DNA from: Terriglobia bacterium
Lineage (GTDB): Bacteria; Acidobacteriota; Terriglobia; Terriglobales; Acidobacteriaceae
NCBI GenBank assembly: GCA_032252755.1
Contig: JAVUPY010000010.1
Coordinates: 1 to 64,000 of the forward strand
Direction: 5' to 3'
Length of the DNA stretch: 64,000 nucleotides
The notes beneath the pieces are model-generated. The model saw nothing but the letters and a program-made list of their open reading frames with translations, was not told where the DNA came from and made no database searches. A program made the position numbers and the translations under genes. Of the stretch, positions 16,147 to 24,632 are shown in pieces. Position 1 is the first letter of the stretch. Each line of letters begins with the position of its first letter.

Positions 16147-17550
16147 ATGCGGGGCATGAGAAAAGCACTGATACTGGCGTTTTTGTTTTTTGCTACGTGC
16201 GCGGTGGCGGCGACGCCCCGGACTATGCGGGTGGACTACTACCACACGGGAAATAGCTCGACGGAGATGTTCAGCCTGGATGAGGTGGTAATTGAGCCGC
16301 TGCCGTGGCCGGGAAATCCGGACAAGCCGATCGATGATACGAACCTCGGGAAGTATTACTTCGAGGTGCGGGATCGGGCGACGAACAATTTGCTGTATTC
16401 GCGTGGGTTCTCGTCGATTTATGGCGAGTGGGAGACGACAGACGAGGCGAAGAAGATGAATCGCACCTTTAGCGAGTCGCTGCGATTCCCGGCGCCGGAG
16501 AAACCGGTGCAGATCATCTTGAAGAAGCGAGACAAGGAGAATACTTTCCGCGAGGTCTGGTCGCTGAATATCGATCCGAAAAACATGTTCGTGAACACGG
16601 CGAAACCGCCCGAGGTTGGGGCAGTGGTCGAGATTGAGAAGCATGGCGACCCGGCGAATAAGGTCGATTTCCTGATTCTTGGGGACGGGTACACGGCGGC
16701 GGAGCGCGGGAAGTGCGAGAAGGACGCGCATCGGTTGACAGAGATTCTGTTCGCGACGGAGCCGTTCAAGTCGCGGCGAACGGATTTCAACGTGTGGGCG
16801 ATTTGCGCGGCGTCGCAGGACTCGGGGATTTCGCGGCCTTCCACGGGTGTGCATCACCGGACGGCGATCGGGGCGAGCTATGACGCGTTCGGTTCCGAGC
16901 GATACGTGCTCACTTTCGAGAACAAGAAGTTCCGCGAGGTTGCGTCGTGGGCGCCATATGAATTTGTGGAAATATTGGCGAACAACAATACATATGGAGG
17001 TGGCGGAATCTTCAATTTGTACAGTACGGTGGCGGCGGACAGCTTATGGGCACCTTATGTGTTTGTGCACGAGTTCGGGCATCATTTCGCGGGACTGGCG
17101 GATGAGTACTACACATCCGATGTGGCATATGAGTCGCCGACGGAAAAGGTGGAGCCTTGGGAGCCGAATGCGACGGCGTTGTTGAATCCGGAGTTGCTGA
17201 AGTGGAAGAGTTATGTGACGCATGGGGTGCCGATTCCGACGCCGTGGAGCAAGACGGAGTTTGAGAATTACGAGCGGGATATCCAGAAGCGCCGGCGGGA
17301 ATTGCGGAAGGAAAACCGGCCGGAGTCGGAGATGGATGCGCTCTTCAAGGAAGAGAAGGCGCACGAGGACAAGATGTTCGCGGAGGAGAAGTATGCCGGG
17401 AAAGTCGGTGCATTCGAGGGGGCGAACTATGAGGCGAGGGGGTACTACCGGCCGGAGGTGAATTGCATCATGTTTACCCGGACGAATTACTTCTGCAAAG
17501 TGTGCCAAGGTGCCATAGACAGGGTTATTGACCTGTATTCGAAACCGTAA
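16147..17550 (+). CDS. Secreted M64 family metallopeptidase (IgA peptidase M64)
   Basis: 467 residues with a signal peptide (RKALILAFLFFATCAVAA). The N-terminal half is a beta-rich M64 N domain; the C-terminal half is the zincin domain with HEFGHHFAGLADEYY, giving the HExxH zinc site and the downstream Asp. VDFLILGDGYTAAE is the usual start of the peptidase domain. A Lys/Glu-rich helix (about 375-415) and a C-terminal Cys pair (FCKVCQ) are present. ATG 16147 and ATG 16156 are both possible starts. Ends before a strong terminator. Confidence 0.88.
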   Translation: MRGMRKALILAFLFFATCAVAATPRTMRVDYYHTGNSSTEMFSLDEVVIEPLPWPGNPDKPIDDTNLGKYYFEVRDRATNNLLYSRGFSSIYGEWETTDEAKKMNRTFSESLRFPAPEKPVQIILKKRDKENTFREVWSLNIDPKNMFVNTAKPPEVGAVVEIEKHGDPANKVDFLILGDGYTAAERGKCEKDAHRLTEILFATEPFKSRRTDFNVWAICAASQDSGISRPSTGVHHRTAIGASYDAFGSERYVLTFENKKFREVASWAPYEFVEILANNNTYGGGGIFNLYSTVAADSLWAPYVFVHEFGHHFAGLADEYYTSDVAYESPTEKVEPWEPNATALLNPELLKWKSYVTHGVPIPTPWSKTEFENYERDIQKRRRELRKENRPESEMDALFKEEKAHEDKMFAEEKYAGKVGAFEGANYEARGYYRPEVNCIMFTRTNYFCKVCQGAIDRVIDLYSKP

Positions 17551-17594
17551 GCTGTTGATTCGGTGGCATTTAGTCTAGACCAGAAGGGACTAAG

Positions 17595-17632
17595 GGGCGC
17601 TCCGTGACATATATAGAGGATGCGCCCTTTTT
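17595..17632 (+). terminator. Terminator after M64 peptidase
   Basis: GGGCGC (17595-17600) pairs with GCGCCC (17622-17627) and is followed by TTTTT (17628-17632). It partly overlaps the next, stronger hairpin. Confidence 0.7.
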
Positions 17633-17654
17633 GTTCCGGAAACGGAACAAAAAG
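17627..17654. terminator. Perfect 12-bp hairpin with GAAA loop
   Basis: CTTTTTGTTCCG (17627-17638), GAAA loop, CGGAACAAAAAG (17643-17654): a perfect inverted repeat with a GNRA-type tetraloop on the plus strand and A/T-rich flanks on both sides. It could act as a terminator or an RNA-stabilising element; it sits 58 bases before the winged-helix/TPR gene. Confidence 0.7.
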
Positions 17655-17711
17655 CAGCTTGTCGAAAAAAAGTGGGAATTGACTGTTACTGTGGCCTGAA
17701 CCGGGGCCACA

Positions 17712-19493
17712 GTGATGGACACAGCAAGGCCAATTCGATTTCGGTTTGGGCCGTTTGAACTCGACGTTACTACCGAAGAGGTTTTCGAGCACGGCGAGCC
17801 TGTATCTCTCCAGAGCAAACCCTTCCAATTTCTGGTGATGCTTCTCCAGCACCAGGGCTCGTTGGTGACGCGCGAGGAGATGTCGCATGTACTGTGGCCC
17901 GACATCTATGTCCAGGTTAACCAAGGCTTGAATGCAGCGGCGCGCAAGGTGCGTATTGCGCTCAAGGATGAGTTCGCAACCCCAATGTATTTCGAAACGG
18001 TTGGCAGTGACGGATACAGGTTTGTCCACCCGGTCGAGGTGCTTGCGTGGTCGCAGTGTGAGGAGACGAAAGAGGAGCAACTATCCCGGATAGCAGTGAT
18101 TCCGTTGCAGGTGGAAGAGAACGAAGAAGAGGCTCTTGGAAATGGTTTTGCGGGCGAGTTGATCTCGATGCTGGGGAGTTTACATCCACGGTTGAAGGTC
18201 GTCGCGCCAACGTCTGTGCAAGGCTATTGCGGGACCCATGTCTCTGCGCGAGCAATTGGACACCACCTGGGGGTTCAGTACGTTCTGAAGGGAAGCATCG
18301 CACAGCAAAAGGAACGATTTTCGGCCGGAGTGCGGCTCCTCGAACTGCCCGAAGAAAGAGTGCTTTGGGAGAGCAAAACGGAACGCGCGGGTTTGCCGGA
18401 GATACTGGACGATGTGGCAGGGCGAGTTGTACAAGCGATACTGCCGGGAGTGTCGCCGAAACACTCTTCGCCGGGACCGTGGTGGAAGCTGAAGGCGAAG
18501 AGGGCTCGGGAGTATTTCTCTGCGCAGCAGTTGTGGTTCCGGAGAACGGGTTCGAACCTGGGAGTAGCCCTGGCGGCGTACCAGCGGCTGTGCGAACGCG
18601 AGCCGGAATTCGCCCAAGCTCACGTCGGTGCCGCGAACGTCTGGATCATGCTTGCCGCTCACGATCTAGTGGTGCCGCGCCCTGCTTACCAGGCGGCACT
18701 GGCCGCAGCAGAAAGAGCACTGGAACTGAGTGCCGATCTGCCGCAGGCGTTGGTGGCTCAAGCATGGGCGAAACTTGCACTGGACCATGACTGGGCGAAC
18801 TCGACGCGATTGTTCGAACGCGCTTTGCAATTGAATTCGAGCTACGCGTTTGGCTACGCAGGCTATGGGCACTTGCTCTTGTCGCGGGGCAGAGTGGATG
18901 AAGCGGTTTCGGCGATGGAGCAGGGGTATTCCCTCGATCCGCTTTCGAGTCTCATGGCCGCTAACTACGCGATGGCATGTTATTACGCGCGCCGTTTCGA
19001 TGAGACGATTCGAGTGGCACGGCGAACGCTGGAAATGGATTCAGCGAACTGCGCAGCGAGGGCATTGTTGGGTAGCGCCTATCTGGCACAAAGGCGGTTT
19101 GGTGACGCATTGCTGCAGTTTGAAACAGGAGCGAAGTACGCGAATGGCGAGGCAGCAGTTATGGACGCACATCTCGCGCACGCATATGCGCAGGCGGGCA
19201 AGACCGCGAATGTTGAGCCAATTTTACGAAGATTAGAAACCGGACAGGACCACGCTCCGCAACCTGCATACCAGATTGCGCTGGTGCGATTGGGCCTGGG
19301 CGATGTGAATGGCGCGGTACGCTGGCTCGAAAGAGCGTGCCAGGAGAGATTTCAGAAAACATTGTTCCTCGGGGTGGATCCTCATTTGGACATTCTGCGA
19401 GGCACCAAGCACTTTGACGAGATGTGCAAACGGGTGCGGGAGCCGGATTTTAGACAGGCAAGCCTGGGACGGCGAAGGAGTGGTTTCGCATAA
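17712..19493 (+). CDS. Winged-helix DNA-binding protein with TolB-like domain and TPR repeats
   Basis: 593 residues. An OmpR/CadC-type winged helix (about 8-108: FRFGPFELDVTTEEVF, then ETVGSDGYRFV) is joined to an FlgO/TolB-N-like domain (about 120-245: RIAVIPLQVEENEEEALGNG and VQYVLKGSIAQ), then tetratricopeptide repeats (about 265-570). No membrane helix is seen between the parts, unlike CadC. Proteins of this layout are abundant in Acidobacteriota and of unknown targets. The start is GTG 17712 or ATG 17715. Confidence 0.82.
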   Translation: MMDTARPIRFRFGPFELDVTTEEVFEHGEPVSLQSKPFQFLVMLLQHQGSLVTREEMSHVLWPDIYVQVNQGLNAAARKVRIALKDEFATPMYFETVGSDGYRFVHPVEVLAWSQCEETKEEQLSRIAVIPLQVEENEEEALGNGFAGELISMLGSLHPRLKVVAPTSVQGYCGTHVSARAIGHHLGVQYVLKGSIAQQKERFSAGVRLLELPEERVLWESKTERAGLPEILDDVAGRVVQAILPGVSPKHSSPGPWWKLKAKRAREYFSAQQLWFRRTGSNLGVALAAYQRLCEREPEFAQAHVGAANVWIMLAAHDLVVPRPAYQAALAAAERALELSADLPQALVAQAWAKLALDHDWANSTRLFERALQLNSSYAFGYAGYGHLLLSRGRVDEAVSAMEQGYSLDPLSSLMAANYAMACYYARRFDETIRVARRTLEMDSANCAARALLGSAYLAQRRFGDALLQFETGAKYANGEAAVMDAHLAHAYAQAGKTANVEPILRRLETGQDHAPQPAYQIALVRLGLGDVNGAVRWLERACQERFQKTLFLGVDPHLDILRGTKHFDEMCKRVREPDFRQASLGRRRSGFA

Positions 19494-19520
19494 AGTTCTT
19501 GTCCAGGAATCTCGTCTCGA

Positions 19521-21374
19521 TCATTTTTGGGAAGGGGCAATAAAACCTGGTTGGCCCACGAGTTTCGGACCGGAGGAGGACGCCGCCTGAGCGGCGCTTT
19601 TTTCTGTCTGCATGAGGTGTGCCCTGGCTTCGCTGAGATCGGCCGTGATCATGTTCAGACGGCCCTGACGCATCACGAGGACAATATCGCATTTTTCGAG
19701 CGTGCTGAGGCGATGAGCAATCACGATGGTAGTGCGCTCGTGCATTAATTTCTCAACCGCTTCCATGATCATGGTTTCTGTCCTGATGTCGACCGCGCTG
19801 GTGGGCTCGTCCATGATGACGAGGGGAGCATCCTTGAGAAATGCGCGGGCGATGGCGATGCGCTGACGCTCTCCCCCAGAGAGACTGGCAGACGCTTCGC
19901 CAATGGGTGTGTCATATCCGTGCGGCAGGCGCTCAATAAACGCATGAGCGTTGGCTTTCTTCGCGGCATCGATGATTTCGGCACGACTTGCGTTGGGACG
20001 TGCGTAGGCGATGTTGCCGGCTACGGTGGTTGAGAAAAGCATTGGCTCCTGCATGACGATGGAGAACTGGGCACGCAGGTCGGAGAGGCGGTAGTTGCGA
20101 AGGTCGAGGCCGTCGAGAAGAATTTGTCCCGAGATCGGTTCGTAGAACCGGGTGAGCAGGTTGAGAAGAGTACTTTTGCCGGAGCCGCTGGGACCGACGA
20201 TTCCGACCGAGGAGCCGGCAGGAATTTGGAAACTGATGTCATCAAGAACCCGACAGCCCTGCGTGTATTGAAACGAGACATGCTGGAATTCGATGCTTCC
20301 CTTGATGCGGTGCGAGGGGATCGTTTCACCGATGTTGACGGCTTCAGGCGACTCGTCGAGCAGGGACAAAGCGCGCTGCGCGCTGACCAAAGATGATTGC
20401 AACTCGGGGATCTTGCCGCTGACCGTACGCAGAGGTTCGTAGAGTTGCGCCATGTAAGCCATGACCAGCAAGAGGTCTCCCACGGTAATCCGGTTTTCCA
20501 TCACCTGCGAGACGCCGATGATGAGGGCGGCAGCGGTTCCCAGTGCGATAGTGATGCCAACAACAACGTGGAATCCGGCCTGGATGGAGGCGAGCCGGAC
20601 CTGCTCCTTCATTCTCATGCGGGACTTGCGGCGAAAGAGCTCGTCCTCGTAGTTCTCCTGGCCAAAGGCTTTGACGGCACGCACGGAAGCCAGGGCCTCG
20701 TGCATTACCAGCATGGCGGAACTGTCGAGTTGCTTGACCTCGTCGTAACCGGCACGTACTTTGCGGCTGGAGTGACGCGCGAGCACGAAGAGAACCGGCG
20801 AGAGGGAAAGGGCGATGAGGGAAAGAGTCCCGTTGATGCGCGCTGTGACATAGAGCATCGCGAGAAAGCCGAAGGCAGAGGTGACGATGGGTACGAGACC
20901 TTGAATGAGGATGTTCTGGACGGCAGGGGCGTCATGCTGGATGCGGTAACTGGTATCGCTTGGCCCACGGCGGTCGTGGAAGGCCAACCCGACGCGCTGG
21001 ACGTGCCATAGGAGTTGCCCGCGCAGGTCGTGGACGAGTTTTTCGCCGGTGTAGGTTTGCAGTAGCCAACTGGCGAGAGACTGCAGGCTGGCCAGAAGGG
21101 CGATTGCAAGCAGGAGGGCACCGGCAAGGAAAAGTTCCGACCGCTTGCTGGCCTCGAAAGAAGCGGGAACCATGGCACGCAGCCAGTTGGGCAGGGCCTG
21201 ATTGCCGAGGACGCTATCAATGGCGATTTTAAGAGGGAGCGGCATGAGGAGAGCCAGCGGAGTTGCGAGCAGGCTCAGCAGAACGATGCCGGTCAGATGG
21301 GGGGCATTGGGACGCGCCAGTTCGAACAGGCGACGCCAAAGCATACGCCGATTCTTTTTGGGAGGAGATTGCAT
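19521..21374 (-). CDS. ABC transporter, fused permease and ATPase (exporter type)
   Basis: Homodimeric type-IV ABC exporter resembling MsbA-like lipid/drug exporters. Six membrane helices (about 20-300) precede an ATPase domain with Walker A GPSGSGKST, signature LSGGERQRIAIARAF, Walker B LVIMDEPTSAVD and H-loop IAHRLST. I chose ATG 21374 (MQSPPKKNRRMLWRRLFELA); the frame is open to 21488 without a better ribosome site. Substrate cannot be told. Its 3' end contains, on the other strand, the terminator of the convergent gene. Confidence 0.85.
   Translation of the reverse strand: MQSPPKKNRRMLWRRLFELARPNAPHLTGIVLLSLLATPLALLMPLPLKIAIDSVLGNQALPNWLRAMVPASFEASKRSELFLAGALLLAIALLASLQSLASWLLQTYTGEKLVHDLRGQLLWHVQRVGLAFHDRRGPSDTSYRIQHDAPAVQNILIQGLVPIVTSAFGFLAMLYVTARINGTLSLIALSLSPVLFVLARHSSRKVRAGYDEVKQLDSSAMLVMHEALASVRAVKAFGQENYEDELFRRKSRMRMKEQVRLASIQAGFHVVVGITIALGTAAALIIGVSQVMENRITVGDLLLVMAYMAQLYEPLRTVSGKIPELQSSLVSAQRALSLLDESPEAVNIGETIPSHRIKGSIEFQHVSFQYTQGCRVLDDISFQIPAGSSVGIVGPSGSGKSTLLNLLTRFYEPISGQILLDGLDLRNYRLSDLRAQFSIVMQEPMLFSTTVAGNIAYARPNASRAEIIDAAKKANAHAFIERLPHGYDTPIGEASASLSGGERQRIAIARAFLKDAPLVIMDEPTSAVDIRTETMIMEAVEKLMHERTTIVIAHRLSTLEKCDIVLVMRQGRLNMITADLSEARAHLMQTEKSAAQAASSSGPKLVGQPGFIAPSQK
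19581..19603 (+). terminator. Terminator of winged-helix/TPR gene, inside convergent ABC gene
   Basis: CGCCGC (19581-19586), loop CTGA, GCGGCG (19591-19596), then C and TTTTTT (19598-19603). It lies about 90 bases after the plus-strand stop at 19493, inside the last codons of the minus-strand ABC gene. Confidence 0.7.
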
Positions 21375-21509
21375 CCAGGCTATCCGCGCGGAGGTTATCG
21401 AGTGCGTTATGAGGTTAGGGCGGGCGGTAGACCGAAACAATCGAACAGAGGTAGTAATCCTCTGCACAGAGCACCTTAGTTCTACCAAGGAACGGTTTCA
21501 AAATGGGAG

Positions 21510-23159
21510 ATGAAAACGGAACAGGAAAGAAATTCCTGCGAGGCGCCTGCGACCGTGGTTAGGCTGAGAAGCAGGAGTGACATTGCTATGGGCAGGAACA
21601 TGGAGAATCGGAAAGGTTCCGGTGAGGTATTGGCGGATAGCACCCAGAAATGGCAGGCAATCTTCGAGGCGGCTTCGGAGGGAATGATCATCCTGGATGA
21701 TGAACTGCGGTACGTTGAGGTTAATCCAGCAGCCTGCAGGATTATGGGACGAGCGAGGGAAGAAATCGTAGGTCGGGAAGTCGGCGTATTCAGCGAAGAC
21801 ACAAAAGCAGCAAGAGAGTTACTGCAGATGGTGCTGGACCCGAACACCAGCATGGCTACAGGCGAGATTCAGCTGCGCGACGGTAAACCGCAGCACCTTG
21901 AGTACACGGCCAAGGCGCATGTGCTGCCGGGGATACATCTGGCAGTTGTGCGGGATGTGACGGAGAGAAAACGGTTACAACAGCAATTAGAGCAGGCCCA
22001 GAAGATGGAAGCCGTCGGACTATTGGCCGGGGGAATCGCGCATGACTTTAACAACCTACTGACGGCCATAAGAGGTTATGGAGAATTGCTCAAACTGAGA
22101 TTGCCACCGGAAAGCGAGTATCGCCGTTACGTGGACAACATCCTGAATGCTTCGGAGAGGGCCACGATGACGACGCAGCAGCTGCTGGCGTTCAGTCGGG
22201 GCCAGGTCGTCAAGTCGCGCGAGATCAATATCAACAGTACTGTGCGGGAAATGGGGAAGCTGCTCCAGAAACTGATAGGCGAAGACATCCAGTTGACGAC
22301 CTTGCTGGACGAGGAACTGGGAACCATCATGGCGGATGCGGGACAGGTGGGACAGATACTGCTGAACCTGGCGGTGAACGCGCGGGATGCAATGCCGAAC
22401 GGAGGAACGATTACGCTTGAGACCAGGAACGTAAAGCTTGATGAAAGTTACGCTCGCACGCACCTGAAGGTGGCCCCGGGCGATTACGTGATGCTGAGTT
22501 TCACAGACACGGGTTGCGGTATGTCACGCGAGGTTTTGTCACGAATTTTCGAGCCGTTCTTTACGACGAAAGCTGCGGGAAAAGGTACGGGATTGGGACT
22601 GTCCACTGTCTACGGGATCGTTGAGCAGGCAGGTGGGGCTGTGTATGTGTATAGCGAACCCGGGGAAGGGACGTCATTCAAGGTTTACTTTCCGAGAGCG
22701 GATAGGGTATCGGAGGAAGTCGAGGCGGTAGAAACAGAGATTTCCGGTGCGTGCGTCTTGGTTATTGATGATGAGCTAGATTCCAGGCAATTAGTCGAGG
22801 AGTTGCTGCGAACTCATGGGTACGGAGTTCTAAGTGCCCGGAGCGGCGGCGAAGCGTTGCAAATCTGTAAGCAGGAACAGCGGAAAATCAGCCTAATCAT
22901 CAGCGATGTCACGATGCCGGGAGCGGATGGCATGGATATCCAAGGTTATTTCGGAATCGAGCATCCTGAGGCGAAGGTCATCTATATCTCGGGCTACCCA
23001 AGGATGGTGCTGTGCGAGCGCGGTATTTTGGCAGCCGACGCGGCGTTCCTGCAGAAACCGTTTCGGTGGGAAGACCTGCGAGTCCTGATGGATAAGGTGA
23101 TGGGAGACCTGCAGCAATTCCAAAATGGGAAAGCAAATGTAGGAGTAACCAGCGAGTAG
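21510..23159 (+). CDS. Hybrid sensor histidine kinase (PAS-HisKA-HATPase-REC)
   Basis: 549 residues, no membrane helix, so a cytosolic sensor. The PAS domain (about 48-150) starts WQAIFEAASEGMIILDDELR. The H-box is GGIAHDFNNLLTAIRGYGE; the ATPase has NLAVNARDAMPNGG, DTGCGM, and GTGLGLSTVYGIV. The C-terminal receiver (about 420-535) has VIDDELDSR, an Asp in IISDVTMPGADG and LQKPF. Lies upstream of the OmpR-type regulator on the same strand, separated by 39 bases, and just before the flagellar regulator block; a link to flagellar control is only suggested by position. Confidence 0.9.
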   Translation: MKTEQERNSCEAPATVVRLRSRSDIAMGRNMENRKGSGEVLADSTQKWQAIFEAASEGMIILDDELRYVEVNPAACRIMGRAREEIVGREVGVFSEDTKAARELLQMVLDPNTSMATGEIQLRDGKPQHLEYTAKAHVLPGIHLAVVRDVTERKRLQQQLEQAQKMEAVGLLAGGIAHDFNNLLTAIRGYGELLKLRLPPESEYRRYVDNILNASERATMTTQQLLAFSRGQVVKSREININSTVREMGKLLQKLIGEDIQLTTLLDEELGTIMADAGQVGQILLNLAVNARDAMPNGGTITLETRNVKLDESYARTHLKVAPGDYVMLSFTDTGCGMSREVLSRIFEPFFTTKAAGKGTGLGLSTVYGIVEQAGGAVYVYSEPGEGTSFKVYFPRADRVSEEVEAVETEISGACVLVIDDELDSRQLVEELLRTHGYGVLSARSGGEALQICKQEQRKISLIISDVTMPGADGMDIQGYFGIEHPEAKVIYISGYPRMVLCERGILAADAAFLQKPFRWEDLRVLMDKVMGDLQQFQNGKANVGVTSE

Positions 23160-23198
23160 ATTGACGCGGCGCATGGCCCCACCCAGAATTTCGACTAG

Positions 23199-23873
23199 AT
23201 GCGAATACTGGTTGTGGAAGACGATTTGCCGCTGTGCTCGTTCCTGCGGAAGGGTCTGGAGTCGGAGCACTACGCCGTGGATGTCGCGAATGACGGCGAG
23301 CAGGCGCGCTTTATGCTGCGCGAGACCGACTACGACCTGGCAGTCCTGGATTTGAATCTGCCCAAAATGGATGGGATCGAGGTGTTGAGGTATATCCGGC
23401 CGCTGAAGCCGAATTTGCCTGTTTTGGTACTCACGTCGAGAAGCCGGATTGAAGACCGCGTCCAGGGATTGGATACGGGTGCAGATGACTACTTGAGCAA
23501 GCCGTTTTCGTTCAGCGAATTGTCGGCGCGGGTGCGCGCGATTCTGCGGCGTGGACGAACTTCGGCACCGTCGCTACTGCGGGTTGCGGACTTGGCACTG
23601 GATCGAGTGGAGCGGCGAGTCGAGCGGGCAGGGCAAAAGATTGAACTGACCTCAAAAGAGTTCGCCCTCTTGGAGTACCTGATGCGCAACGCTGGACGAC
23701 GCATTACGCGAACGATGATCGTGGAGCATGTGTGGAATATTGGGTTCGATACTTCGACCAACGTCGTGGACGTATATATAAATTACCTCCGCAAAAAGGT
23801 GGACGGCCCGTTCTCGCCGAAGCTGATTCACACGATTCGAGGTGTGGGTTATGAATTGCGGGAAACGGGGTAG
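23199..23873 (+). CDS. OmpR/PhoB-family response regulator
   Basis: 224 residues. Receiver (1-115) with VVEDDLPL, phospho-acceptor in AVLDLNLPKMDG, T in VLTSRSR and K in LSKPF; winged-helix DNA-binding domain (about 125-222) with LTSKEFALLEYLMRNAG and the wing YINYLRKKVDG and IHTIRGVGYEL. DNA-binding transcription factor. It precedes by 13 bases a kinase-like protein that lacks a recognisable ATPase domain, so phosphorylation may come from the hybrid kinase upstream. Confidence 0.92.
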   Translation: MRILVVEDDLPLCSFLRKGLESEHYAVDVANDGEQARFMLRETDYDLAVLDLNLPKMDGIEVLRYIRPLKPNLPVLVLTSRSRIEDRVQGLDTGADDYLSKPFSFSELSARVRAILRRGRTSAPSLLRVADLALDRVERRVERAGQKIELTSKEFALLEYLMRNAGRRITRTMIVEHVWNIGFDTSTNVVDVYINYLRKKVDGPFSPKLIHTIRGVGYELRETG

Positions 23874-23886
23874 GCCGCCGGGATTA

Positions 23887-24531
23887 GTGGTGAACTGCGC
23901 ATACGTGCAGGCGGTCATCGACGACCTGCTGCATGACCTCGGGCAGCCTTTGACGGCGCTTCGCTGCTCCCTGGACCTTGCCTTGAGGAGGAAGGCCACA
24001 GAGGAGCAATTGCAGGAAGCGCTGAACCAGGCAGCCGTCCTCACGGATCGATTGCTGAAAATTGTGTCGTCGGAGCGGCAACTACTCGACGCGGAAAGCG
24101 CCAGCAAAGCTGTGCGGATGGATTTGTCCGAAACAGTGCGCGCGGTTGCGGCCGATTTCGAGCCAGTAATCGACAGTTGTGGCAGGACAATGTTGGTTGC
24201 AACCGGGGAGGCTGCGATGATTTGTGCCGACCCGGAGCGGATTTCACGGGCTCTGTTTGTCGCGGTGGACCTCGCGCTGTACCGGTTGCGAGATCGGAAA
24301 AGGCTTTTGCTGGCAACGTACCGCTGTGGGCGCGATGCGGTCTGCTATATCGGCGAAGATCGCGCGCCGTTGCCGGGAACGATCAGCAGTATGGATTTAC
24401 GTGCATCTGAGCCGGGTGGGGCATCAGAAATTGTGGCGAGGATGGTGGGTGCGGCTGGGGGATCCGCTTGGCAAGTATTTCTGCAGAACTACACTGCGTT
24501 CTTGTTTTCTTTTCCAGGGGCAGCGATCTAG
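23887..24531 (+). CDS. Histidine kinase-like protein with DHp domain and no recognisable ATPase motifs
   Basis: About 214 residues. The N-terminus carries a HisKA-like dimerisation helix with a phosphorylatable histidine (DLLHDLGQPLTALRCSLDLA). The following region is the length of an ATPase domain and keeps some of its order (ADPERISRALFVAVDLALYR where an N-box would be) but lacks the N-box asparagine, the DxGxG and the GxGLGL motifs. This resembles phosphotransferases such as ChpT or Spo0B in layout. The start is GTG 23887 or 23890; an earlier in-frame GTG at 23842 overlaps the regulator. Sits between an OmpR-type regulator and a sigma-54 activator. Confidence 0.65.
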   Translation: MVNCAYVQAVIDDLLHDLGQPLTALRCSLDLALRRKATEEQLQEALNQAAVLTDRLLKIVSSERQLLDAESASKAVRMDLSETVRAVAADFEPVIDSCGRTMLVATGEAAMICADPERISRALFVAVDLALYRLRDRKRLLLATYRCGRDAVCYIGEDRAPLPGTISSMDLRASEPGGASEIVARMVGAAGGSAWQVFLQNYTAFLFSFPGAAI

Positions 24532-24603
24532 GGGAAAGCGTATCGGACGGAGCGGCTGAAAACTTTAGGATTCTGAGAAAACTCTAATCCTTTCCTATCT
24601 TCC

Positions 24604-24628
24604 TTCTAATCTTCCCGCGTTAGTTTCG
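24604..24628 (+). promoter_or_regulatory. Conserved element TTCTAATCT-N8-TAGTTTCG before sigma-54 activator
   Basis: TTCTAATCT at 24604-24612 and TAGTTTCG at 24621-24628, ending 4 bases before the ATG at 24633. Nearly the same pair, with 9 bases between, occurs at 48154-48179 upstream of flgF. A second CTAATC lies at 24584-24589, and an imperfect inverted repeat AGGATT...AATCCT lies around 24567-24591. Likely a regulator binding site or promoter; which is unknown. Confidence 0.5.
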
Positions 24629-24632
24629 GGAC

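Noticed and set aside
19229-19237. AGATTAGAA, the reverse complement of the flagellar TTCTAATCT element
   Set aside because: It is inside the TPR coding sequence with no second half-element; taken as chance.
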